A stretch of 64,000 bases of DNA from Lysinibacillus telephonicus (GCF_003966145.1 NZ_RXNR01000022.1:1-64000), one strand, 5' to 3'. Counted from the stretch's first letter, positions 46,032-55,698 are shown. Notes: a model not told the origin generated them from the letters alone. A program made the numbers and translations.

Positions 46032-46303
46032 TATAAGTCCCCCATCCCTTTTGAAATATTCGCAATATTCACTACTAAAACGATAATAACATATGATGTT
46101 ATATAACAACAATACTATTTTTATATAACAGAGCTATTCTTTATTTGGGAAGGATTTTTCCTATGTAAAAGCGGGGAAATTGAACATTTAAAATAAAAAC
46201 TTGATAGATCTCTCACTAAATTTATTTTTCTACCAAAAGAAATACGCATTATTTTTATGGATGATTGAAAAAGGGTGCAATTAACGATGGATACTCAGAA
46301 TTT

Positions 46304-46440
46304 ATGAGCGATTTTTCGAGGAATATGTGCAAATACCTATACTGAGATAAAACGAATAAATATCTAAAAAACACGTAAATATAAAGACAAATAGCGTAAA
46401 TATTACATTAAACTTCGTATATATATATGAAACCGATTAA
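46304..46440. repeat. Mixed degenerate array: TTTATGAGCG pair then CGTAAA-type units
   Basis: ATGAGCG at 46304 and ATGTGCA at 46325 are 21 bases apart and belong to the family at 48076. CGTAAA-like cores follow at 46353 (worn), 46374, 46395, 46416 and 46434 (worn), with steps of 21, 21, 21 and 18, the same pattern as the arrays at 44202 and 55811. It lies between the two cstA-like genes. Confidence 0.6.
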
Positions 46441-46489
46441 ATATTACAAAGATCATAGAGATGTCTACTTAAAACCATGCAATTTAAAA

Positions 46490-46510
46490 GACGAGAAACT
46501 CATCCTCGCC
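46490..46510 (-). terminator. Terminator of the second cstA-like gene
   Basis: On the minus strand GGCGAG pairs with CTCGTC (one G-U) and is followed by TTTT, 12 bases after the stop codon. It is a diverged copy of the hairpin at 44530-44550. Confidence 0.5.
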
Positions 46511-46521
46511 TTCAAGTACTT

Positions 46522-47991
46522 CTAATCTTGTTCTACTTTGCTTGCGATTTGATATCGGGATACATCTTCATCAAGAATAAAAGCTGTTCCACGATTTTTG
46601 TGGGCGAAGTTGAAGAATACTGATAAAATTGCAATTGTTGCCACTATACCGCCAATGAATGAAGCGTTTAATGAGATGCCAAAGCTCATAGATGGCTCAT
46701 AAAGAATATAAACAATTACCATATATGTCATAAAGGTCGCTGGAATAGTTGCTATCCAGTGATTTTTCTTTGCATGAAATAAATACATTGCACCTACCCA
46801 AAGTGCAATTGCTGCTGTTACTTGGTTTGCCCAAGAGAAGTAAACCCATAAATTACTGAAATTAATTTTGGTTAAACTATAGGAAATGATAAATAATGGA
46901 ATTGTAACGCATAAACGGCTAAATAATTTTGCTTGTCCCATTTTAAAATAGTCAGCTATAATCATTCGTGCTGCACGGAATGCTGTATCTCCAGAGGTGA
47001 TAGGTAATACGATTACACCTAAAATTGCTAAAGTACCACCAATCGACCCTAATATTAATAATGCAACTTGACTTACTACAGCTGCTGGTCCACCTGTAGT
47101 AAGAACCTCATATAGCCCCTCGGAACCTCCAAATAAACTCATTGCAGCTGCAGCCCAAATTAAAGAAATAATCCCTTCTGCAACCATCATTCCGTAGAAA
47201 ATTTTACGCCCTTGGTTTTCATTTTGTGTAGTACGAGAAATGATAGGTGTTTGTGTTGCGTGGAATCCTGATAACGCACCGCAAGTAATCGTAAAGAATA
47301 TTAATGGAAATATCGGTAATTCATTTGGATGCATATTAGTAAAAGATAATTCCGGAATTGGTGCACCTGTTACAATTAATCCGAATCCAACACCCAAAGC
47401 AGAAATAACTAACAATGCTCCAAATAGTGGATAGAGACGACCGATAATTTTATCTACAGGCAAAATAGAAGCTAAAATATAATAAAAGAAAATTACAGCA
47501 ACAATAACTTCTATTGATATTTGACCTTCCAATAGATTATTAATCAGCATTGCAGGTGAAGTTACAAACACTGTACCAATTAAAAGTAATAATAGTAGTG
47601 CAAAAACATTTACGACATATTTCATATATTTCCCTAAAAATATTGACACTAATTCAGGTAAATGAGCTCCTTTGTTTCGAATCGAAATCATCCCCGTTAG
47701 GTAATCATGAACTGCTCCTGCAAAGATACAGCCAACAACAATCCAAATAAATGCAACAGGTCCATAAAGTGCCCCTACAATCGGTCCGAATACAGGCCCA
47801 GTCCCAGCTATATTAAGCAGCTGGATTAAAGAATTTTTTGAAGTCGACATTGGAACAAAGTCAACTCCATCTGCATTTACATAAGCTGGCGTTTGACGCT
47901 CACCGTTAGCCCCAAAAACTTTTTCCACGTATTTTCCATATGTAAAATAAGCAAGAATTAACAACGCAATACAGACTTGAAGCGTTATCAA
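46522..47991 (-). CDS. cstA: CstA-family transporter, copy 2, with TTG start
   Basis: A 489-aa paralogue of the gene at 44562-46031, the same length and near-identical in all motifs, ending DEDVSRYQIASKVEQD against DEDVSGYQIASTVEQD. The start is TTG 47991, where copy 1 has ATG. The upstream sequences AGGATGGTGGACTTAAG and GGGATGGGGGACTTATA are clearly related, so the duplication included the leader. The weaker start and SD predict lower translation. The substrate is probably the same or similar. Confidence 0.87.
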   Translation of the reverse strand: MITLQVCIALLILAYFTYGKYVEKVFGANGERQTPAYVNADGVDFVPMSTSKNSLIQLLNIAGTGPVFGPIVGALYGPVAFIWIVVGCIFAGAVHDYLTGMISIRNKGAHLPELVSIFLGKYMKYVVNVFALLLLLLIGTVFVTSPAMLINNLLEGQISIEVIVAVIFFYYILASILPVDKIIGRLYPLFGALLVISALGVGFGLIVTGAPIPELSFTNMHPNELPIFPLIFFTITCGALSGFHATQTPIISRTTQNENQGRKIFYGMMVAEGIISLIWAAAAMSLFGGSEGLYEVLTTGGPAAVVSQVALLILGSIGGTLAILGVIVLPITSGDTAFRAARMIIADYFKMGQAKLFSRLCVTIPLFIISYSLTKINFSNLWVYFSWANQVTAAIALWVGAMYLFHAKKNHWIATIPATFMTYMVIVYILYEPSMSFGISLNASFIGGIVATIAILSVFFNFAHKNRGTAFILDEDVSRYQIASKVEQD

Positions 47992-48072
47992 CTTAAGTCC
48001 ACCATCCTTTTAATATTCACTATTGAAATAATAACACACTATAATAGGACAATAATTTAATTTATTTCAGAC

Positions 48073-48192
48073 TTTATGAGCGGATTTCCAAGGTTTATGA
48101 GCGAATCTGGGGACTTTATGAGCGGATTTTCAAGGTTTATGAGCGAATTTCGGGACTCTATGTGCGATTTCCAATGTTGGATGAGCGAATTT
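48073..48192. repeat. TTTATGAGCG repeat array with exact 21-bp period
   Basis: ATGAGCG (once ATGTGCG) begins at 48076, 48097, 48118, 48139, 48160 and 48181, each exactly 21 bases apart. The sequence between cores alternates between GGATTTCCAAGGTTT-like and GAATCTGGGGACTTT-like forms, suggesting a 42-bp double unit. It lies upstream of the cstA copy-2 gene in the gap before the YiaA/B-like gene. Confidence 0.85.
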
Positions 48193-48334
48193 CTTATACT
48201 CTAAAGAATTGATTTAAGTATCAGGGATTGAGGGATCCTACATAGTTTCGTATTCGGTCACATAGAATGTTTTGTGAAATTAAATATGTAGGGGTTTGAA
48301 CATTAGCATAATAGAATATGTGGAGGAAACCTAT

Positions 48335-48760
48335 ATGCAAAGTAAAGAATTTTTCTTCTTAACATGGGCAGCATTTCTTGTATCGTTTAGTTTTGTCCTA
48401 ATTGCTATTTGGAACACAGACTGGATGTTGGTTGAACGAGGATTTTATACTATTTGTTTAGGTTGGATAACTTTTTCTGCATTTTCATTAGTAAAAGTTT
48501 TACGTGATAGAAATGAAGGTATTAAAACAGCCCCTGAATATTTATTTTTGGCGTGGCTTTCTATGATTGTATCATTTAGTATTGGTATGATTGCAGTATG
48601 GAACACAGAATGGATTTTTGTTGAAAAGGGCTATTACTGGATGGGGATTTTATTTACAACATATACATCTGTAGCTCTTGCAAAAGTTATTCGTGACCGT
48701 CAAGTATATTTAGAGGAACACAAAGAAGTACAAGACGCAATAATTGAAAAAGAAGAATAA
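48335..48760 (+). CDS. YiaA/YiaB-like inner-membrane protein
   Basis: A 141-aa protein made of two similar halves. Each has a pair of membrane helices and an AxWNT(D/E)W motif (AIWNTDWMLVERGFY; AVWNTEWIFVEKGYYW) and ends VKVLRDR or AKVIRDR, the YiaAB two-helix repeat. The function of the family is unknown. GGAGGA lies 7 bases before ATG 48335, and a 13-residue extension from 48296 is rejected. Confidence 0.8.
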   Translation: MQSKEFFFLTWAAFLVSFSFVLIAIWNTDWMLVERGFYTICLGWITFSAFSLVKVLRDRNEGIKTAPEYLFLAWLSMIVSFSIGMIAVWNTEWIFVEKGYYWMGILFTTYTSVALAKVIRDRQVYLEEHKEVQDAIIEKEE

Positions 48761-48763
48761 TTG

Positions 48764-48811
48764 TACCTGGCACACAAACATTCTGTGATGTTTGTATGCC
48801 AGGTATTTTTT
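48764..48811. terminator. Bidirectional terminator between converging genes
   Basis: TACCTGGCA plus ACAAACAT (48764-48781) pairs with ATGTTTGT plus TGCCAGGTA (48788-48805) with one internal mismatch, followed by TTTTTT. It serves the YiaA/B-like gene and probably the converging gene. Confidence 0.8.
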
Positions 48812-48812
48812 A

Positions 48813-49301
48813 TTAAGCTACAAATGGTTTTTTCATGCGTAATAAGCCATAAACGTAATAGAAAATACTACATGTTATAAATGTTAGGAAAACGAATAGA
48901 ATGGATTTCCCAGTATCTCCTATCCAGCGGTAGAACAAACGGTAAATATAATAAATGGATATTACCATAAGTGCAATAGATGCTAGAATACCGATAAATG
49001 GAATGATGGAAATGATGGCAAGTGCAATGTAAATTAACAGGAATTTTAGCGCATCTTTTTTAATTTCATCAGTTGATGTTTTAATTGAGCCTAGTGCAAA
49101 TAAAACATACGCATTGGCAATAGGAATCCATGACCAGAAAGCGATTTCGGCTAATCCATTTGTTTTGGCAGCATTATAGAAAATAATTGCCGTAATAATA
49201 TAACCTAGAATACCTAATACTATACCAACAATTATAAACGTTAAAAGTAAGCCCCCAAATAAAGCATCATATTCACTTGAATAACTGTTGTATGAAGACA
49301 T
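48813..49301 (-). CDS. Small polytopic membrane protein of unknown function
   Basis: A 162-aa protein with four or five membrane helices and a WSWIPIANAYVLFALGS stretch typical of small DUF5684-like membrane proteins. That family name is tentative. A near-consensus AAAGGAGGTG lies just before ATG 49301 on the minus strand, and the six-codon extension that includes the SD is rejected. No catalytic residues were seen. Confidence 0.65.
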   Translation of the reverse strand: MSSYNSYSSEYDALFGGLLLTFIIVGIVLGILGYIITAIIFYNAAKTNGLAEIAFWSWIPIANAYVLFALGSIKTSTDEIKKDALKFLLIYIALAIISIIPFIGILASIALMVISIYYIYRLFYRWIGDTGKSILFVFLTFITCSIFYYVYGLLRMKKPFVA

Positions 49302-49831
49302 AAAAACACCTCCTTTCACTTATTTTTTTCCCCCCATGAAAGGAATCAAAGATAATATATGTTGTTGCAATAAATTTAGAAATCGTAAACTTAATTTAAT
49401 TAATTTATCCTGCTAGGATAAGAGATTTCTCCTAAAAATAATTTTTTTTAAAAAAACTCGGGTATTGCTTAACGCCTAACGATTCTCTAATATGTATGAA
49501 TTTACGATTTAGAACACTTTAAAGCCAAGTTAATACCGTTCAAACGTTTAATTATGTTTTTAACATAATTTTCATTTATTTATAGTAAACTATGTCGGAA
49601 GCTATATAATTCTGGAGTGGTCGAAATCTTCCCTTTTATAAAAATTTGAGTTTTAAAATGAATCTATCTACTATTTTTGTCAAAAAAATACATAATAAAT
49701 CATCATTCTACGAAAAAGGATAGTAAATTAAGATTGTTCTTTTTTGAAAGAAATGGTAGACTTAATTTGTAAAAGAATTTTTCCTCATCATGCATATATT
49801 AACAGTCATTAAGAAAAATGGTTGGTAGCCC
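49302..49831. other. 530-base gap upstream of the S-layer island
   Basis: No gene is supported. TATAAT is present at 49605-49610 without a good -35. The DNA is very AT-rich. A strong terminator at 49832-49875 has no coding gene upstream of it on the plus strand. Confidence 0.4.
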
Positions 49832-49875
49832 AAAAACAAGAGCACAAGTATTCGTACTTGTGCTCTTGTTTTTTG
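49617..49875 (+). ncRNA. Possible small RNA ending at an orphan terminator
   Basis: A transcript starting about 7 bases after TATAAT 49605-49610 and ending at the hairpin T run near 49875 would be about 260 nt and lacks a convincing frame. Both ends are only inferred, and no conserved structure other than the terminator was recognised. Confidence 0.2.
49832..49875 (+). terminator. Strong orphan terminator with UUCG loop
   Basis: A 19-bp perfect stem (49832-49850 with 49855-49873) closed by TTCG, which forms an exceptionally stable tetraloop in RNA. The right arm ends in a run of six T. It insulates the S-layer gene promoter. Confidence 0.8.
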
Positions 49876-49993
49876 TATTCGATATCAAAAAAATATCAAA
49901 AATATAAACGATATATTAATTTTTTAGAAAATCATAACTACAATATTAAATCCCCGACAATATTGGTAAATCATTCAATGACACTATTTACCT

Positions 49994-50023
49994 TTGATTT
50001 TACAAAAAGATTAAAAGTATACT
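49994..50023 (+). promoter_or_regulatory. Candidate sigma-A promoter of the S-layer-type gene
   Basis: TTGATT (49994-49999), 18 bases, TATACT (50018-50023). It would give a leader of about 64 bases ending in AGGGGGATTTTTTT before the ATG. Confidence 0.5.
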
Positions 50024-50093
50024 GTAAAAAGTTATCGTATTTAATAGGTAACAGTAAAGATGATAATATTTTGATATCCAGGGGGATTTTTTT

Positions 50094-51989
50094 ATGAAGA
50101 AATATTCAAAATTCATGGCAACAGCAACTACGGCAACGTTAGTAGCATCTGCATTCGTTCCAGTAGCATCTGCGGCATTCGATGATGTGAAAGAAAACAA
50201 TTCACACGCTGAAGCAATCAATGCATTAGTTGAAGCTGGAATTATTAAAGGATATGAAGATGGTTCATTCCGCCCCAACGCTCAATTAACACGTGGACAT
50301 GTTGTTAAAATGCTTGGTAAGTGGGTGGAAAAACAAGGTTTTGAAATCCCTGCTGATTGGAATACAGTTCAACGATTCGATGATGTGGAAGTTGGTGCTA
50401 AAGACCAAGAGTTAGTAAAATACGCTGCATTAGTAAAAGAGGCAGGTGTTTTTATCGGATCTAACGGCAAATTAAACCCTGGAGGCCATATTTCTCGTGA
50501 AAACATGGCGTTGACATTAGACCGTGCTTACAAAGCAGTTACAGGTACTTCATTAGTTGAAATTGCAGAAAATGCAAAAGACTTAGTAGTAGCTGATCTT
50601 ACATCTGCTAAAGCTGAATCACGTGAAGAAATTCAAGCATTACGCAACTTAGGTATTTCAATTGTTGAGAAGTTTGAACCAAAAAACTCTGTAACACGTG
50701 CACAATTCGCATCTTTCCTAAATCGTACAATCGAGACAATTACATATGAAGAAGAATTAGAAGTTGCATCTGTAACAACTATAGATTCTTCAAAAATTGT
50801 AGTAGAATTCACACAACCGATTGATGGTACGCAAGCCAACTTACAAGCAGTTAAAGTTGAAAAAGTTGGTGTGACAACATCAGATACTAGCACTTTATCA
50901 TATAGATTAAGTGAAGATGGAAAAGCACTTACAATTTCAACAGACATTAAAAATAATGCATTCTTCGATGGTGATTACAATGTCGTAATCGATTCCGAAA
51001 CGGTTAAAGGTGCAGCCGGTGAGTTTGTTCCTTCATATAATACAACTGTTCACTTTAATGATACGCAAGCACCAACATTTACAACAGAACAGGTTTCATC
51101 TTTAGTTTACAAAGTGAATTTCTCAGAGCCAGTGCAAGCTGACGCAGTAGGTAAAATTACTTTCAAAGATGCACAAGGCCAAGAAGTAGCTGTTGGAAAA
51201 TCATTAAATGAAGAGCAAACAGTATTAACATTAACGATTGATCAAGATGTTGAAGCTAAAAAGGAATTTACTGCAACAATTACTGATGCAAAGGATATCG
51301 CTGGCAACTTATTGGATCCAAACCCAGCAACTTTCACAATGGTTAAAGGTGAAAAAGATGGTGTAGCTCCAACAGTAGAAACAATCACTCAAACAGGTGA
51401 AAACACATTTACAGTTAAAGTTTCCGAGGAATTACTTGCAAACCCAACTGTAAAATTAGGAACTACAGCTGATTCATTAGAAATTACTACCGTTGAAGTT
51501 GATGAAAAAGATCCAACTTTATTTCACGTTACTGCAAGCTCTAAATTCAACAGTGCTGCTTACTATGTAGAAGTATCTTCATTAACTGATCTTTCAGGTG
51601 AAGCAGGAGAAACGGCTACTAAATTAGTAGAATTCACTAAAGAAGAAGAGGATGCTGCTCCGACTGTTGAATCTGCTACATTAGATACTGCAACAAAAAC
51701 AATCGAAATTACCTTCTCAGAAGCTATTAAACTAAACGAAGCTGCTGTTAACGACTTCGAAGTTTATGTAGATGGAAAAGCATTTGAAGCCCCAATCAAA
51801 TTTGATGCGAATCTTCAAGATGCCGAAGCAACATCTGCAAATACTATCTCTGTTGTAATTTCTGATTTGACAACTGATGATATGCAAAAGCAATTAACAA
51901 TTGTTGGTCTTGAAGGTACAGATATTACAGATGTAAATGGTAATTCAATTAAATTTGAAACTGCTATTGCATTAACAGCTAAAAAATAA
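50094..51989 (+). CDS. S-layer-type protein with N-terminal SLH modules
   Basis: A 631-aa exported protein. Signal peptide about 1-27 (ending VASA), SLH modules about 28-215 (GIIKGYEDGSFRPNAQLTRG, HISRENMALTLDRAY, SVTRAQFASFLNRT), then four Ig-like/SlpA-type beta domains to the end (repeated APTVETI and VSSLTDLSG patterns). Codon use is smooth and Ala/Thr/Glu-rich, as in abundant surface proteins, and it has a good promoter and SD. It could be a main or auxiliary S-layer subunit. It is shorter than the roughly 1200-residue SlpA/SbpA of Lysinibacillus. Confidence 0.83.
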   Translation: MKKYSKFMATATTATLVASAFVPVASAAFDDVKENNSHAEAINALVEAGIIKGYEDGSFRPNAQLTRGHVVKMLGKWVEKQGFEIPADWNTVQRFDDVEVGAKDQELVKYAALVKEAGVFIGSNGKLNPGGHISRENMALTLDRAYKAVTGTSLVEIAENAKDLVVADLTSAKAESREEIQALRNLGISIVEKFEPKNSVTRAQFASFLNRTIETITYEEELEVASVTTIDSSKIVVEFTQPIDGTQANLQAVKVEKVGVTTSDTSTLSYRLSEDGKALTISTDIKNNAFFDGDYNVVIDSETVKGAAGEFVPSYNTTVHFNDTQAPTFTTEQVSSLVYKVNFSEPVQADAVGKITFKDAQGQEVAVGKSLNEEQTVLTLTIDQDVEAKKEFTATITDAKDIAGNLLDPNPATFTMVKGEKDGVAPTVETITQTGENTFTVKVSEELLANPTVKLGTTADSLEITTVEVDEKDPTLFHVTASSKFNSAAYYVEVSSLTDLSGEAGETATKLVEFTKEEEDAAPTVESATLDTATKTIEITFSEAIKLNEAAVNDFEVYVDGKAFEAPIKFDANLQDAEATSANTISVVISDLTTDDMQKQLTIVGLEGTDITDVNGNSIKFETAIALTAKK

Positions 51990-52012
51990 TTCATCTAATA
52001 TAGAAATTTTTT

Positions 52013-52049
52013 ATGTCGATTATGATCCATTTCATAATCGGCATTTTTT
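52013..52049 (+). terminator. Terminator after the first S-layer-type gene
   Basis: ATGTCGATTATGA (52013-52025) pairs with TCATAATCGGCAT (52032-52044) with one wobble, followed by TTTTT. Confidence 0.82.
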
Positions 52050-52196
52050 ATTAGTAGATAGAAGAAATGAGTGAAAATCAACATTAAAAAGACAGCAACT
52101 GGCATTATTTTGATACAAATTGTGTTTTTCTAATGGCAATCATCCAGAAATGCTATAGAATGGTAATATACCCATTATTTTTTGGAGGGGAGACAT

Positions 52197-54956
52197 ATGA
52201 AGAAAAAATCGAAACGTTTTCAATATTTGACAGGTCTGTCAGCTGCAGCGGTTGTTGTTTCAACAGTAGCTCCAATTTCTACAAGTGCAGCATTATTTTC
52301 CGATATTAATGGAAACTCACACCAATTTGCAATAGAAGCTCTAGTCAAACAAGGGATTATTAATGGATATGCTGACGGAACGTTTAAACCAGGGAAAGGT
52401 TTGACTCGTTCAGATGTCGTAAAAATATTAGGGAAATATTTAGTTTCCATAGGATATAAAATTCCTAATGATTATAAGTCCAACATGCGTTACTCGGATC
52501 TATCCAAAAATACTTCTGATGAGCTGCTTCAATATGCAGCATTGGTAAAGGATGTCGGAGTATTTAACGGGAATAATGGTCAACTATTACCGAATGAAGA
52601 AATGCGCCGGGAACATATGGCGGTTGTTTTAGTGCGCGCATTTTCAACAATACATAATTTTGATTATATTGACTATGTTGCAAATCAAAACTTCAACATT
52701 GAGATAAGAGATTTGGGTGAAGCGACGAATGAAGCACAAAGAGCAATTAAAGTACTTGATTATTTTGATATAACGAAGGCTTCTTCCTTTAACCCTAAGT
52801 CTGTTACAGAGCGTGGCCAGTTTGCATCAATGTTTTATAACATGAGCAATGTACGTATTCCGGCATTAACTGTTAAAGAGGTAGAAGTTTTATCAGCAAA
52901 TGAGCTTGAGGTAACACTTTCAGATGACACAACTCATCATGTAGAACTAAAAGATTCACTTGAAGAAAATGTCCCTACAACAGTTTCATTTGAAATCGAT
53001 AATGTTTCATACTCTGCTAAAGTCACTTATAGCATTAGCCAGTTGAAGGTTGACGATGTAAAAAGTAATAATGGTGGTCAATTTACGATTTATTTTAATC
53101 AGGAAATAAATCTTGATTCGACAACTGACTCAGAGAAGCTAGAATCAATGTTTAAACTTACTGGAATAGATAATGCTGGCTCTGTTTCATTAAATAAAGG
53201 TGAAATAAGTGAAGATAAACGATCTTATAAAATTACAATTGATGATGAAGAGGCGTTAAATGAACGATATCGTCTAAAAATTAATGGCGTCAAATCAATG
53301 AAAGGCTATACGTTATCGAATTATGAAGGAACGTTCTTTTTCAATGAGGATAATGTAGAACCGAAAATAAATGGAATCCAAAAGCTTAGCGGCGATAAAG
53401 TGAAAGTTATTTTCTCTGAACCAATTAAAAGTGTAAGTGATACACCTCAATTTAAACTAGCAGGTGGACAAACGGTAAGTAATATAACAGGAAAGATTGA
53501 AAGGAATGCTACTGAGGTAGTGTTTGATTTGTCTAATGCTACGTCTAATGGTGAAGAGCTTGAGGGAAATACGAAGATATATGTGAAATTTGGTGTGATA
53601 ACGGATATTGCAGGGAATACTTCTTCGCCAGAGCAGTTAGAAATTGAACTGCGTAAAGCGGATGAGGATGGGGTAAAGCCCGTTTTAGAATCGGTTACAC
53701 AGCTTGGTGCTAAGCAGTTTAAATTAACTTTTTCTGAAGACTTATCTCCAATTTGGAAATCAGATTTACAAATCATTCAGGGAGGTTCTACTGTTGCAGT
53801 GGAGTCTGTTGAGCAGGATAAGGATGATTTAGCATCATTTATTGTAACAGTTGGGGATTACCTACAAGGCAATGTGACAATTTCAACAGCTAATGGCCAT
53901 ACGATTTCAGATATATCAGGCGAGACAGCTACTTTTAAAACAACACATACTTTTACTACTGATTCTACGAGGTCTTCAGTGATTGATACACAAGTTGTTA
54001 GAGAAGAAAACAATGAGTATTTATATATAACGTTTGACCGAAATATTATGGCAGAAAAAGATGCGACGGTGTCTATCGATGGAGTCTACGTCCATAATGG
54101 TGTAACAAATCAAATTCCGTCGACAAACAAAGCAATAGTGCGAACAGACAAAACAAATAAGAAAGTTGTTCGAGTATTATTGAGAGAGCTATTGAAAGAT
54201 ATTGATCTTGAAGATGCCCAGTATTTTGTAAACTTAACGTTTGATGGTGTTACAAATGAACGTAATATGGCTGTTTATAATGCGGAGGATGTGAAATTTA
54301 CGCGTTCTGTGGATTATAACATTAATAATAGTCGTTTAGAGGTAGTAACAATTGAAACCTCTCGTTCATCAGATGATATTGAAGAAAATAATCGATTATT
54401 AATCAATTTTAATTATCCTGTAAACCAGGCTGATGCGGAAAATAAAAATAACTATCAGCTTGCTGGATATCGAATTGAAAGTGCAAATTATTATGCTTCA
54501 AAACCTTACCAGGTAGAACTTATTGTCCGTGGCAGCTCGACTTCAGGAAAATCACCAAATTTAAAAATAAAAAATATAAGAGCTGAAGGTTCTTTTGAAA
54601 AGATGAAAGAATTTAATAAACTAGTCGATATGTATGAGAACCGTAAACCGATTTTCCTAAATGCTACCGTAACAAATGAACTTGAAATTACATTGAAGTT
54701 TAATGAAGAACTAGCCGATATTGAGGACAATTATTTTGTTATTAAAGATAATGAAGGAAATTCATTTGAAGTAACTTCGAAACTTCATCCTTCTGATAGA
54801 AAGAAAATTATTTTAACGGTTTCAAATGATGAAGATGAAGATAAGGCGATGAGACTTACAATTAAAGTTAAACCAAACAAAGAAATTACAGATCTTAGTG
54901 GCAATAAAACAGAATGGGAATCAACGACAATATATGTACAATCTACGTTCTGGTAA
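52197..54956 (+). CDS. Second S-layer-type protein, paralogous SLH modules
   Basis: A 919-aa exported protein with signal peptide about 1-34 and SLH modules about 35-220. The third-module segment QYAALVKDVGVFNGNNGQLL parallels KYAALVKEAGVFIGSNGKLN of the preceding gene, so the two arose by duplication. Residues about 220-919 are Ig-like beta domains with repeated VKVIFSEPI and LTFSEDLS strands. GGAGGGGAG precedes ATG 52197. It may be an alternative or accessory S-layer subunit, longer by about two to three beta domains. Confidence 0.82.
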   Translation: MKKKSKRFQYLTGLSAAAVVVSTVAPISTSAALFSDINGNSHQFAIEALVKQGIINGYADGTFKPGKGLTRSDVVKILGKYLVSIGYKIPNDYKSNMRYSDLSKNTSDELLQYAALVKDVGVFNGNNGQLLPNEEMRREHMAVVLVRAFSTIHNFDYIDYVANQNFNIEIRDLGEATNEAQRAIKVLDYFDITKASSFNPKSVTERGQFASMFYNMSNVRIPALTVKEVEVLSANELEVTLSDDTTHHVELKDSLEENVPTTVSFEIDNVSYSAKVTYSISQLKVDDVKSNNGGQFTIYFNQEINLDSTTDSEKLESMFKLTGIDNAGSVSLNKGEISEDKRSYKITIDDEEALNERYRLKINGVKSMKGYTLSNYEGTFFFNEDNVEPKINGIQKLSGDKVKVIFSEPIKSVSDTPQFKLAGGQTVSNITGKIERNATEVVFDLSNATSNGEELEGNTKIYVKFGVITDIAGNTSSPEQLEIELRKADEDGVKPVLESVTQLGAKQFKLTFSEDLSPIWKSDLQIIQGGSTVAVESVEQDKDDLASFIVTVGDYLQGNVTISTANGHTISDISGETATFKTTHTFTTDSTRSSVIDTQVVREENNEYLYITFDRNIMAEKDATVSIDGVYVHNGVTNQIPSTNKAIVRTDKTNKKVVRVLLRELLKDIDLEDAQYFVNLTFDGVTNERNMAVYNAEDVKFTRSVDYNINNSRLEVVTIETSRSSDDIEENNRLLINFNYPVNQADAENKNNYQLAGYRIESANYYASKPYQVELIVRGSSTSGKSPNLKIKNIRAEGSFEKMKEFNKLVDMYENRKPIFLNATVTNELEITLKFNEELADIEDNYFVIKDNEGNSFEVTSKLHPSDRKKIILTVSNDEDEDKAMRLTIKVKPNKEITDLSGNKTEWESTTIYVQSTFW

Positions 54957-55003
54957 TATAATAAAAAAGAGTTTTATTTAAAATTTTCATAGGGGGGCTT
55001 CAA

Positions 55004-55684
55004 ATGTTTCGTAACAAATCAAAGAAGCAGTGGGGCAAAATTGCTTCTGCTTTTGTATTAGCCACAGTAATAACAGGGTCTATGTTTAATAATGCTCCAA
55101 CTGCCGAGGAGTTAACTAATCCTTTTACTGATGTAAGCACAAACAATTCACATTATAATGCAATTGTTACATTGTATAATGAAGACATCGTAACTGGCAT
55201 TACAGCGACTGAGTTTAAACCAAATCAAGAAGCAACTCGTGGTGATGCGGCGTTATATTTAGCAAACGCCCTACAGCTTGATACTCAAAATGTACAAAAC
55301 CCTGGCTTTAAAGATGTGCCTTCATCAAGCAAATATTATGGAGCAATTGCAGCGTTGTTTGAAAACAACATCATCAGTGGCTATGGTGATACATTTAAGC
55401 CGAACAACACATTAACAAGATCCCAAATGGCAAAAATGCTAACATTAGGGTTTGATTTAGACATTGCAACAACAACTAATTCAAAGTTTGTTGATGTAAA
55501 TAAATTAACGGATACAAACACTAAACGTTATATTCAAACATTAGTTGACTATCAAATTACGGTAGGTACAACAGAGACAACATTCAGCCCAAATGGCAAA
55601 TTAAAACGCGGACAACTTGCTTCATTTTTATTTAATGCAATTGAAGCAACAGAACCTGCATTAGAGATTATTTCGGTTGAATAG
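55004..55684 (+). CDS. SLH-only protein
   Basis: A 226-aa exported protein with a signal-like N-terminus (about 1-33) and three SLH modules (about 37-215; NNIISGYGDTFKPNNTLTRS, GKLKRGQLASFLFNAI). It then stops at EPALEIISVE. Related SLH proteins continue from this point into an effector domain, so this is either a natural stand-alone wall-binding unit or a gene truncated by the repeat-rich DNA that follows. It has its own SD and terminator, which favours a functional gene. Confidence 0.75.
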   Translation: MFRNKSKKQWGKIASAFVLATVITGSMFNNAPTAEELTNPFTDVSTNNSHYNAIVTLYNEDIVTGITATEFKPNQEATRGDAALYLANALQLDTQNVQNPGFKDVPSSSKYYGAIAALFENNIISGYGDTFKPNNTLTRSQMAKMLTLGFDLDIATTTNSKFVDVNKLTDTNTKRYIQTLVDYQITVGTTETTFSPNGKLKRGQLASFLFNAIEATEPALEIISVE

Positions 55685-55698
55685 TATCGGACTTTTGA

